NCBI GenBank assembly: GCA_027924585.1
Contig: BSBM01000001.1
Coordinates: forward strand, 54,304,501-54,368,500
DNA: 64,000 bases
Source of the DNA: Larix kaempferi
Lineage: Eukaryota; Streptophyta; Pinopsida; Pinales; Pinaceae
Reading direction: 5' to 3'
Numbering within the stretch: position 1 is the stretch's first letter; every line of letters starts with the position of its first letter. The notes beneath the pieces are model-generated. The model made no database searches. It was not told the origin of the DNA and was given only the letters and a program-made list of their open reading frames with translations. Both the position numbers and the translations under genes were made by a program. Below, in pieces: positions 32,994-43,234 of this stretch.

Positions 32994-33356
32994 AAAAAAA
33001 ATTAAAAATGATATAGCGATGTCTATAGTTATGGCCTTAGTGTATAGTAACAGAGGGGAACCAAATATACTACTTTATTTTGTTAAAACTTCTTCAATTA
33101 TTGGATGTCCATGTAGCTATGTTGAAACCATGAATTTGGAAAATTCATGATTCCTCCATTTGTATATAGGGGATGGTGGTAAAAGCCCAGTCAGTTCTCA
33201 TTTGCCAGTAAACACATCGGTGTTACAAATTCCAGCTTATTACATCCTGATACTAGTAATGCTATCACAAGAATCAATGGAACCAGTCTTGTACATCATA
33301 AGCTTATTTTAATGCTGAATGTTAATATACACAGGGCTACGGAAGCTTGAGTCTTA

Positions 33357-33592
33357 ATGCATCAGTTTTGAAGACATGGAAGTTTGAATGAATCTTGTTG
33401 CGTCAGTTTTGCAGACTTGGAAAGCTTCAGTGAGTCGTCTTGTTGCATCAGTTTTGCAGACTTGGAAAGCTTCAGTGAGTCGTCTTGTTGCATCAGTTTT
33501 GCAGCCACGAAAAGCTTCGATGAGTCTTGTTCCATCAGTTTTGTAGACTTTGAAGTTTCACTGTTGTTTTATCAGTTTTGTAAACTTACTGG
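33357..33592 (+). repeat. 45-bp minisatellite downstream of the USP gene
   Basis: About five units of 45 bases carry TTGTTGCATCAGTTTTGCAG and TTGGAAAGCTTCAGTGAGTC; the two central units are almost identical. The period is a multiple of three, so a + ORF (33384-33641) reads SSCCISFADLESFSE repeatedly; a real protein is doubtful. Confidence 0.8.
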
Positions 33593-33593
33593 T

Positions 33594-34873
33594 TATTATA
33601 TATATGTGGGGATGCTATGCATATTCCCACATATAAATTGAGATACATCCCGAACATTAAGCTTAAGAGGGCTATGGAAACTGGATTCTTGTTTCATCTC
33701 TATTGTAAACTTTATGATTATATGTGTTCAGGATTTAATATATGCGGGGATGTTAATCTCATTCATATATATTATTATGTTTATAAATTTAAAAACAGTC
33801 ACAACTTCAAGCTTGATCTTTAAGCTTGATGTTAATATACACAGGCAGGCAGAGTATACGAGATGTTATTTGAGTAATTTTTAGGGATAAAATTATCAAT
33901 TGGTTATTTTTTTTAAATAAATTCTTTATTTGGTTATTTTTGGTCTTTAATATCGCCTATATTTATATAAAATATGTTTTTTAATCAAAATATTCACTAA
34001 AATTTACAGGTTTCAATAGTAAATTATACATTTCATATTTAATATTAGCCTACCTATCTATATACATGTTTTTTTCAGTCCAAAAATAATAGCCTATGAT
34101 ACTATACTTAAGTATAATATTAGAGTCCTTAAAAAATACCTTGGGTATTATATAACTTAGTATGAGACTCATTTACACCTCTATAAATTTGATTTTTTTA
34201 TGTGTGATGAATTTAAATTTAAAATGAATCTATGCTAATAAGCTATAAAAAGATAAGACAATTGTATTTTAACAATCAAGGACGATTCTCATTCAAAAGG
34301 ATGTATATATTAATCTTGTATTTTCTCATCATTTGATGTAATAGAAAATTGAAGATTCATCTAAAAAGACAAGTGTGTGTTATCTACAAAATATGATTAG
34401 TAAGGAGATAATTGAATGTGAAGAATTAAGAATGTAAAAGAAACAAAAAAACAAAAGAGTGTTAGTTGAATAAAAAAACATAACATAAATATTAAAAATT
34501 TAAAGAAAATTATAAATAATTTAATGAAAAAAGAATATAATTATCTTAAGAATAGAGATAATCAAAATCTCAAAAATATTAAACAAATCCATGATAAAAT
34601 AATAAAATATCTCCTTATAAAAAAAGTGAAATGTCATAAATCCATGAAAAAAAAATGAGTTATTAAACACTAACTCAACAAAGATAAACCATACACCAAC
34701 ACTTTATTAACAACTTCAAAATATATCATAGTTCATACCTATTTTTGAAAATTATTTGCACTTTCTACATGGCCTTGATTTATAATCACGAGTTTGACAA
34801 TGAAGGATTTTTGTGCTCCAATATAAATATCATTTAATTAACAAACTCACTTAATTAACAAACTCAAAATATG
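33594..34873. other. AT-rich stretch without recognisable genes
   Basis: Very AT-rich with dense stops. TGTTAATATACACAGG at 33830-33845 repeats 33320-33335 on the other side of the minisatellite. ACTTAATTAACAAACTCA is tandemly doubled just before the LINE tail at 34874. Confidence 0.4.
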
Positions 34874-35186
34874 TTTTGTTTTTTTGTAAAGCTATAGAAG
34901 TATATTAAATCTGAGAATCAAAAAATACATAAAAAATTACATCTCTATCAGCATGTTGGGGTGGCCTAAGGTGGTGAAGCCACCATCCCAGGTGCTAAAA
35001 AATGCTGAAAAAACTATTAACATGACAAAAAAAACCCTATGGGGCGGCCCTAGATGACTGTAGCTCTGAGTTGGATTCAGATCATACATAACATTCGTAA
35101 TTATATGACTAAAAAACAAACAGTAAAGTAAATTGAAACAAAAAAACCGAGTGTCACAAAGGTAACCCGGAGCCACCGCAATCCTC

Positions 35187-35879
35187 TTAGGAACTTGCTT
35201 TTGCATAGGGAAGGTTGGGCGTTTCCTCCACGATAGGGAAGCCACCATAAAAGTCATCATCCAAGCTCTGAGAGGGGAGCTTTGGAGACTGTGGCAGAGC
35301 GTTGTGGTTTGGGGAAGTGTTTCCTTCCTCCTGCTCCCTGGTTCTTTTGTGTTGCAAAGGGCCCATGGTGGATGGCACCAAGAAGGGGGGAGGCTGTAGG
35401 GAGACTTCGGACCCAAGGGGGGCACCATCAGTGGCAACGGGAGCACCACGAGCCGATGAACCGCCAGCGTGCTTGGTGTTACCGCAAGTACCATCTATTT
35501 GCTGCAGACCCTCGAATTCACTACTATGACCCAGGGAATAGTTCTCCCAAGCAAAACTGGAGTCCGGACCCTCGAGCCGCTCCCCTAGTTTGGTAAGGTT
35601 GATCCTGATGTCCCTAAGCGTGGCTCTGTTGGCAGTCCAGTTGGACGTCATTTCCTCCACGAGGGTGCTCATAATGTTCTTTATCAACCGATAATAATTA
35701 ATTATTCCTCGATGTCGCCCTGAGGCCAGAATGGCCGAAACTCTGTGCGCTTCCCAGCTATCAATTAGGCCGCGGGTTGAAGCAGAGACGCCTTTAGCAT
35801 TACCGTCCATGGGAACCCAGTTGGAGGTGTTTCTGGTGCTTCTTCCAGTGCCACGCCTATTTCCACCCCTTCTCGGCAT
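35187..35879 (-). CDS. Unknown ORF downstream of LINE RNase H
   Basis: A true ATG at 35879 opens 230 codons without interruption. The start is Arg/Gly-rich (MPRRGGNRRGTGRSTRN), the middle is helical (RLIKNIMSTLVEEMTSNW, then NLTKLGERLEG), and the C-terminal half is Pro/Ser-rich and probably disordered. No known family. It is on the LINE strand, between the RNase H end (about 36173) and the LINE tail (34874). L1 elements normally end shortly after ORF2, so this is either a third ORF, or foreign sequence captured at the 3' end. It is intact while the neighbouring ORF2 is badly damaged. Confidence 0.45.
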   Translation of the reverse strand: MPRRGGNRRGTGRSTRNTSNWVPMDGNAKGVSASTRGLIDSWEAHRVSAILASGRHRGIINYYRLIKNIMSTLVEEMTSNWTANRATLRDIRINLTKLGERLEGPDSSFAWENYSLGHSSEFEGLQQIDGTCGNTKHAGGSSARGAPVATDGAPLGSEVSLQPPPFLVPSTMGPLQHKRTREQEEGNTSPNHNALPQSPKLPSQSLDDDFYGGFPIVEETPNLPYAKASS

Positions 35880-36172
35880 TTCCTCGTGGTCTCGTCATGG
35901 AGAAATGCCAACGGAGAATGACGCTAACTAGAGTGGGAGCAGGAGCTTCAGCGCTCGGACATGAATTATCTAGATTGTCAGTGCAAATGGAAAGATTGTT
36001 TCGGGCCATCATGCCTGTCTTATCCCAGCCGTTGGAGTTAATGTACATGGCGATCACCTTGGTGTTGATGACGAGTTAATGAGGTAGGTACCTCTCGGCT
36101 CAAATTCCATCAACGACGCAACTTCTGTAGTGCGAGGAGTAAATGCACCAGCTTGCCTCTGCTCGGACTGCA

Positions 36173-36845
36173 TTAAAACATTTCCGCCACCTTGGTCTGT
36201 GTGTTGGCGTGGGGTGCCTTATCGACGTGTGCTTGGATCCATGTGCTTGGTTCTTGTGGGTTGGTGACACATGCTTGTCTCCGTGTCACCCGGATCCGGG
36301 ATGGGGACGTCCTTGTTGACCAGGGCGTGGCACTGTTGATGTAGATCCCTGGACTCCATGGAGGATGGATTATCAACCCTGAGATTAGAGCTGCAGACAA
36401 CCCCTCGTTAGCCAGATGGTCTGCTAAAGAATTGGCTTTTCGTCTGACATGTTGGAAAGAGATGGTTCTGACTCGATCAAAGATATTTGCGAGATCATGC
36501 AGATGTTGTTCTATCCGTCAGCTTGGTGACAGTTTCGTCGCAGCGGATCCATTGTAGAGGTGTGTATCCAAGGAAAGAATGATCTGGGAATCTCCTTGCA
36601 CAATCAAAGGCATTAGTCCATGCTTGTTGGCAATTTTTATTCCTTCCAGTCTTGAGAGTTCTGCAGCATTGTTGGTGTCATGTCATATGGCCCCACAGTA
36701 CATCATCCTGATGGATCCTAAGGAATCCCTTATGACTCCTGCAAAACTAGCAACTCCAGAGTTACCTTTCGAAACGCCATTGAAATTAAGTTTGAAGAAA
36801 CCCGCTAGAGGCTTGCTCCAACACTTCGGGATGGGGGTGCTTGTG
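36173..36845 (-). pseudogene. LINE ORF2 RNase H domain
   Basis: Reads on - FKLNFNGVSKGNSG (first strand), NNAAELSRLEG (catalytic Glu), LIVQGDSQI (Asp) and FQHVRRKANSLADHLANEG (C-terminal Asp block). The first-strand Asp of the usual FDG motif is Asn at 36779-36781. One TGA interrupts before NNAAEL and one stop follows LSPS. The remaining C-terminal tail continues to 36173. Plant L1 elements carry this domain after the zinc-binding region. Catalysis is unlikely. Confidence 0.8.
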
Positions 36846-36849
36846 TTTG

Positions 36850-37893
36850 GAGTGCAAGTGTACGGGGGGAGTGATGATTTTGAGATCCCATCCTTTCAAA
36901 ATTCCACATTCTAGAGGCGAGGTGGGGAAGTTCGAAGTGTTCCAGTCCTTTAGCGTGAGAGTTTCCTACAGATTGGTTTTGATAGTATGCCATATCTCCG
37001 AGACTTGTTTAGATTTTCCTTCAAAGATTCTTCTGTTCCTTTCTTTCCAGATGTTCCAAACCACTATCCCTGGGATCAGTTCCCAGAGTCGATTGACAAC
37101 AATACTTTGGAAGGTATTGTCATCCCACTGAGCTATGGTTTGGACAATTTCCCCACGTATTCTATTGGTTCGCTTTCATGTACTTACGACCTTGTCCCAC
37201 AGATCGCCCGCTAGAACACAGGAGTCTAGTAGGTGATCAATGGTTTCAGCATGGTTGCCACAAATAATACACCAAGAAGGACCTTGGAAGCCTCTTTTTA
37301 GAATATTGTCCCAAGTGACAATTCTCCGATGAGCAAGAAGCCAAAGGAAGGTTGAGATTTTTCAGCCATAAGTTTGATTCCCATATTTTTTTCCAGATGG
37401 GATTCAGTCTCTCCTCCGCCCCCCTTGATTTTAAGGCATACACTTCTTTGATTGTGAAGGAACCTTTTTGAAGGTGGCCCCATCTGAGGATGTCCGAATT
37501 ATGATTAACTCTCAAGTGTCTTGTTTGAAGGTCATTCCATATGTTCTCAATGCTTTCCATGGGGACAGGGGGGTCCCAAAGTTGAGGTGGCTTCCAGAAC
37601 ACAGATTGGAGGAATTTGAATGGCTCCAATAATATTTGACCATTGCATTTTCCTTTGCTTGGTGGTGTGTTTGAAGTTCTGGCAGGGAAGTCTGAGTGTG
37701 TAGGATTGGGTCCTATTGCCAAGATTCGTTCCAGAAGTTCGCTTGACTTCCACTTCTGATTTCCCAAAAGATGTGTTGCTGTATTAAAGCTCATTGACAG
37801 TTGGAAGCCCGCCAAATGAGAGAGCCAGGAGGATCCAAGTTGTAATGAATACGCTGATGGGGAGGCCATTCCGGAGCATATTTGCAATTCCAC
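36850..37893 (-). pseudogene. LINE ORF2 zinc-binding region (zf-RVT)
   Basis: The frame 37246-37893 contains NSDILRWGHLQKGSFTIKEVY and then WKKIWESNLW, characteristic of the zinc-binding domain after plant LINE reverse transcriptase. After a frameshift near 37370 the Cys/His segment with a CIICGN motif follows in another frame. The domain joins RT to RNase H and probably helps bind the template. Confidence 0.75.
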
Positions 37894-39300
37894 AGTTGGC
37901 TCCAGGTGGTAGTGTCATATGTTACCCATTTTCACCAGATTTGGGTAGAGAGCACTTGATTGTTTATTTCAGGGTCTCGAATTCCCATGCCTCCTTCTTG
38001 CTTTGGCATGCAAATATTTTTCCATTTGACCAGGGCCCATTTGTGGTTGTCATGATTCCCCCCGGAGAAAGGATCTTTGAATTCTTCGCATAATTTTTAG
38101 GACCCACTTGGGTGCTTCCAGAACCAAGAAGAGGTATAGGGGCATGGATTGTAGGACAACTGTGAGAAGGATGAGACAACTAGGCCAATTGAGATATCTG
38201 TGAGTCTAGGAGGATATTTTGGATTCTAATTTGTCAAGGAGTTCCCTCCAAGAGGTATGCTTGATGGTCGATTCAAAGAGGGGGATCCCCTAGATATTTA
38301 GATGGGAGGGAGGACACCGAGAAGCCCAGGATGCGCGCAATGTTTCGTTGTGTGATGGTATTGGTGTTGAAAAATAAAATTAGAGATTTTTCAAGGTTGA
38401 ACGTAGTGCCAGAGGCTTCAGAAAAGGTAAGTAGGGCCCGTTTGAGAGAGGAATCCTCCTGAACAGAAGGATGTCCGAAGAGGAGATTCTCATCGACAAA
38501 TTGCTAATGGGTAATGGGAGGAATGCCATAGAGGGAGATTCCTTTTAGAGTACCAAAATCCACCTTTTCTTTGAGCATTCTACTAAGCCCTTCAGTCATC
38601 AGAATGAAGAGGAAGGGGGATAGAGGGTCACCTTGAAAAATTCCCATGGAAGGGGAGAAAGTGGTAGAGGAGTAGCCATTGACAAGAATATAGAAAACAT
38701 ATGAGGAGGTGAGGGCCATGATCCAATGTATCCAGTCATTGCAGAAGCTGAAGGCCCTCAACATTTTTTTGATAAAGTCCCAACTGAGTTTGTCGAAGGC
38801 TTTTGAGAGATCTAGCTTAACCAACATCCTTGGGGTTTTAGTGGTTTTCAGGGAGTGGGTCACCTCGTGAGAAAGGATGATCCCATCTAAGATTTGGCAT
38901 CCCTCCACATAACCCATTTGCTCCGGAGATATAAGGAGAGGGAGGAGGGTTTTGAGTCGATTGGCCACCACTTTAGTAATGATTTTATAAATGACATTGC
39001 AGAGAGAAATGGGACAGAACTTACCAGGGCTAGTCGCGCCAATTTCTTTGGATATCAGCGTGAGGAAGGTCACATTTAACGCCAAAAGGACCCATTGTTT
39101 TTGCCGATATTATTCAGCAATCTCAAGGATTTCTTGCTTCAGGAGGTTCCAACAATGTTTGAAGAAGTTTATGGTGAAGCCATCTGGTCCTGGAGCTTTG
39201 CTTTCAGCCATCCGATTTACCACTGTTTCCATTTCCTGCAATGTGATATCCTTCACGAGAGAGGCATCGTGTTCATCCGTAAGAATATTTGGTATGTGGT
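37894..39300 (-). pseudogene. LINE ORF2 reverse transcriptase
   Basis: The frame 38504-39085 shows RT motifs: FCPISLCNVIYKI, LVKLDLSKAFD with a catalytic Asp, and GIFQGDPLSPFLFIL. A TAG at 38504-38506 ends the frame just before the active-site box, which reads FVDE (38489-38500) in place of FADD, so a catalytic Asp is lost. The thumb region continues in several frames to about 37900. Upstream (39095-39300) ESKAPGPDGFTINFFK is recognisable. Reverse transcriptase copies the LINE RNA at the nicked target; this copy is dead. Confidence 0.85.
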
Positions 39301-39479
39301 TTGTGAACTAACTGATCACATCAACTCTATTAGGATTCTCTTTAGTAAGGATATTTTGAAAGTATATTATGAGCTCCTCTCAATATCTTTTTGGGTTTTT
39401 AAGGAGTCTCCCTCTTCCATCTTGATGGTGGATATTCGGTTGGTCATCCTGTGCTGTAGAGTGGAGCGATGAAAAAAGG

Positions 39480-40000
39480 TAGTGTTTCTCCTTCCTTTAA
39501 CTAGCTGATGCGAGACTTTTGATTCCATAGGATTTCTTCCTTCTCACAGCTTGCATCAAGTTGTTTGAGTGTATCTTGTTCCTTTTGCTTAAGAGTATAC
39601 AGGTGTCCCTGCTCCATGATGGTTTTCTGAATCTGTTCAAGATCCTTCTCCAGGTTGCTTTTAGCTTTGAAAACATTCCCAAATGTGGTTTGGTTGCAAT
39701 TTCTAAGCTTAGCTCTGAGAAGTTTTAATTTTTGGTGCATTATTTCCATTTTGGAGCGATCCTCAACCCTTGTGTCGGTCTACCAGGTGCTTACAGTGTC
39801 CTGAAATGTGGGGTGATCCATCCAATATTTTTCAAAATGGAAGGGGCGGTGTTTTTTGTTACCTGATTTCTGCCACAACAGGGAGATGGGCTATTGATCT
39901 GAGCCCGCCGAAGGGATAACAGAGGTTCTGAGCGTGCCTCCATATTCCACCACTGTTTGACAGACAATCCACTCGAGCGGACGCGAGCTGAATCTCCCTA
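39480..40000 (-). pseudogene. LINE ORF2 endonuclease end and EN-RT linker
   Basis: Contains on - CQTVVEYGG, then GSDQ-stop-PISLLWQ, the conserved end of the APE-type endonuclease (usually SDHxPI), followed by the helical linker FEKYWMDHPTFQD and an intact 82-codon frame 39501-39749. Two stops were seen. The nicking endonuclease is truncated at about 40000. Confidence 0.7.
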
Positions 40001-40006
40001 GATCAA

Positions 40007-40840
40007 TGTGATTCTAGAACAAATAGTACCAACTATAAACCACTTTCCTAGATCTAGTTAAGGATTAGGTTATTAGATGTCTTACCTTAAGTTTGTAATC
40101 CTTTTTCTTGGATGTTGTTCCACGTCTCGCGGTCGTAAGATCTAAGCTGCAAGACCTGTCAAGATACATAAAACAAGACAAACAAGTAAAAGCATCTAAA
40201 CGATAACAGATCTAAGTAAACAGTTAAGCAGGTAAACTGCACAATATCATCAACACAACAATATTGGTGGAAAGCATTTATATTACTGTAAAATGTAGGG
40301 AAAGTACATAGAAGAGAAATACTACAACCAGAGCTTAACGAAGTAACCCTTCTCCATCCAAGCCAATGCCATATCCTCCCAAGGAAGTGTGAGTCTCTCA
40401 ATAGATGAGTAGAGATCTCTCTGAGATGATTTCACCAACATGTAGACACTATAGACTTCCTCCCTTTGGAATGGGAAGGAGCTTCATTTATATAGGACTA
40501 AGTGGATAGGGTATGGTTGAGATATGGTAGGAGAGAGATAGGGGATCCTTCCAAGAGATTAGGAACCGAGTCCCAACTCTCCCAAGAGGTTAGAGATAGG
40601 GATCCATGTCAGCTAACTTCAAGAATGGGCTCGAATGAGCTATTTTTGTCTATTAACTGACATCGTCGCACCCTGCAAGAGAGCAAACTGCGACGTCGCA
40701 GGTTGCATGAGTGCAACCTGCGACGACCTCACAAAACCTAGTGCAAATGGGTTATATCTCTTCCAGGTTAATGACTTAGACACATAAACTTTAGGGATGT
40801 ATACAATGAATCTCATGATGGTAGGATTTTAAGTGTAACA
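40007..40840 (-). repeat. 3' LTR of element B
   Basis: Ends AAGTGTAACA on + (so starts TGTTACACTT on -), directly against the polypurine tract. A TATA box CTATATAAAT lies at 40487-40496 on -. The left end at 40007 (TGTGATTCTAG) is inferred from where LINE sequence stops. Inside, GTCGCAGGTTGCA and its perfect complement form a 13-bp hairpin at 40695-40724. Confidence 0.6.
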
Positions 40841-40855
40841 GAATGCCCCCCAAAG
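40841..40855 (-). promoter_or_regulatory. Polypurine tract of element B
   Basis: Reads CTTTGGGGGGCATTC on -, immediately upstream of the LTR start; primes plus-strand synthesis. The G6 core is typical although the last bases are mixed. Confidence 0.65.
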
Positions 40856-42768
40856 CATGAATCCGTTGAAAAGATTGGACATGTGAAATGCTTTGACAGA
40901 AGGAACGGCAATGGCTTGTCTGAAGAAGGACGTTGCTGCAGTACAACTGACTTTGAGTACACAGTCACATATGACGTACAACATGGCTTCCGACCAATAC
41001 AATGCAGATCCATGGTAGTAATGACCGACTGAACACAACCATGGATACTAGACACAAGCGTAGATCCATGATGAGATGATAACATAGCCACAACCAATAC
41101 AAATGTGGATCTGTGTGATATGAATAAATACAAACTCCATCACGACCTGGGTAAAATATGACTCCCCAGGGTCTTCAAGCTGAACCCGCAATGACACGAA
41201 TCTATCCATGTGATTACAAATGTCTTGACGTCGAACGTGGTAGAAACCACTTGATTACCGGTCGTTGATGTATACAGTTAACAAGCGCGAGGGAGATCAC
41301 CATTAATGTTAATGATCCCCAAGCTATCACAGTACATATCATCAAGCGTGAATAAATGAGCTGAAGTCGAATGCGAGATGAAATCTTTGAATCACAAATC
41401 AATGATGTAAACTCATGTTGAAAGAGAGGTAACTTGCCATTGAGGCATGCAGGGCCAAGGTACTTGGTTGGTTTCTAGATTCAATCCTCGGATAATGATC
41501 TGAAGTCGACAAGGATGAATCCGTCGAAGGAGGGCCATGATGTATCCCCCATCATCGACACGAAACATGACAAAGGATGTGTAGAGAAGATCGGATGGTA
41601 CAGTAACATGCAAGATTGACTCAGAGTGGGATGACATGATGGAAGGTGTACTGACTGCAGATAATGAGTGGTGATAATATTCTTGAACATGGGCATGGCA
41701 TGCCTTGGCAGTATTGACTTGATGAGTTATGGTACCGATTCCTAATGCAACTAATGATGGAAGCTTTCTTTGAATGACTCAAAGGAGTAATAAGACTCAC
41801 GAAATAGGTGAAACTCGAGGACAAACAGATGATCCAAGTGTAGTATGAAAATGCAAATGAGTGCCATGTTCAAGAAATGACTAGGCACTGCCACTGATAA
41901 AGGGTGTAACATAAAAGCTTTCCTTTTTCCCCATCATGAACGATGAGTGCCTCATGTGTTTTTTACGAGCTTGATGAGGGTAACTAGATGCTCGGTATAG
42001 CTCATCTCATAGGTGCGTCCAATCCCAAATATTTTTCGAACTTGTGATAGGAGGGGTTCATCCCATAGCGGGCCCTTCAATGTAAAAGTTTAATGAGTCC
42101 ATAGAAGGTAAACTCGGTTGTCATTTCATGTTTAGAGAGCCTGAAAAGAACTAAAGAAGACTCCAACGGTCCTTTTTCGTAAAGTTAGCCTCATCACCCG
42201 AAAAAGGGTAAAACAACGCGGGAGAGGACTCTTCCAGTCATGATAGGCTGGAGTATACATTTTTCGTAAGTAGTGGCCCCTGGTCCGAAAAAAGGGGTAA
42301 ACTATTACTAGGAAGACGAACATTGAAATTCTTTAACAAGCGTGAACGTGACAAGTTCTCTTGGCAATAGTTTTGTACTTCGAGAGCCTGAAAAGAGCTT
42401 AAAGATAGACTCCGGGGGGTTCCTTTTCCGTAGGAGTTTAACGAGCCCGAAAAAGTGATAAATCATAACTCGGTAACTTATTCTCTAGTTTCAAGAGCAC
42501 GAGAAAGAGCAAAGAGTAAGCTCATCATCATAAAACAATTACAATCTAACGGCTACAAAAAATAATGACAAAACATTCAAGGGATTGTTCATACCTGAGA
42601 TGACCATTATAAAATGAGAATGGCATGTAAATATCACTTAACAACTCCTGCACACTTGAAAACTAGGTCAAGAAGTCAACCGGGTATTCAAATGTCATAA
42701 AAATACTCCAAACTATAGAAAATGACCTAAAAGAATCAAATATTTGAAAAGGAATATTCCATTTTGTT
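40856..42768. other. Long 3' internal region of element B
   Basis: No significant ORF. It contains a diverged direct repeat of about 85 bases (GAGAGCCTGAAAAGA at 42137 and 42383, spacing about 247) with a partial third at 42488-42522, and several AGATCCATG motifs around 41005-41115. Large non-coding 3' regions are typical of Tat elements. Confidence 0.5.
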
Positions 42769-42777
42769 TATAAATAG
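42769..42777 (+). promoter_or_regulatory. TATA box for the antisense gene of element B
   Basis: TATAAATAG on +, 458 bases upstream of the likely ATG at 43235. It points away from the 3' LTR, opposite to element transcription. A leader intron starting at CAG/GTAACTC (42910) is possible. Confidence 0.45.
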
Positions 42778-43234
42778 AAAAAATGAGCCAAATATAGTCA
42801 CCATTGTTCATTTTCCAAATTGGGGAGAAGAAGTGTCATTTGGAGCCAAAACTTCACTTGTCGATTCTGGGAGCTACGAGCAACCATTCCACCAACCGTT
42901 CGGAGCAGGTAACTCTAAACTTAATCCAACATAATTGTAGTGGTTTACATTTTTTATTTTGGTTCATTTTTTTGTTTTTTTGGTTGATTTGTGGAGGGAT
43001 ATTGTGTCCTCGGGTCGTCGCAGGTCGCCCTTTTGGGATCTGCGATGAACTTGGGTCGTCGCAAATCCCGCAAAAGCGGATTGTGACGATGTCGCACTGT
43101 CAGAAATGACAAGGTGCGGCGGTGGAAATGTCCAACCCAACCATCAAACCTAGCCCAAAAAATGACCTTCCAGTGGTTGAAGTGAGCACTAATGATGTTA
43201 AAATGCTGCTTGTGGCAGGTTAACAACAACCACC

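Larger units (their letters stand above)
34874..40000 (-). mobile_element. L1-type LINE, 5' part missing
   Basis: On - the order is end of endonuclease, reverse transcriptase, zinc-binding domain, RNase H, a further ORF, 3' UTR and an A-rich tail (on + TTTTGTTTTTTTG at 34873-34885). Five or more stops and frameshifts interrupt ORF2. The right end abuts the LTR of element B at 40007, and endonuclease sequence reads almost to that point, so B probably inserted into the LINE and the remaining 5' part was displaced. No target duplication could therefore be checked. Confidence 0.8.

Noticed and set aside
36579-37214. + strand ORFs over the LINE
   Set aside because: Antisense shadows of the LINE RNase H and zinc-binding regions.
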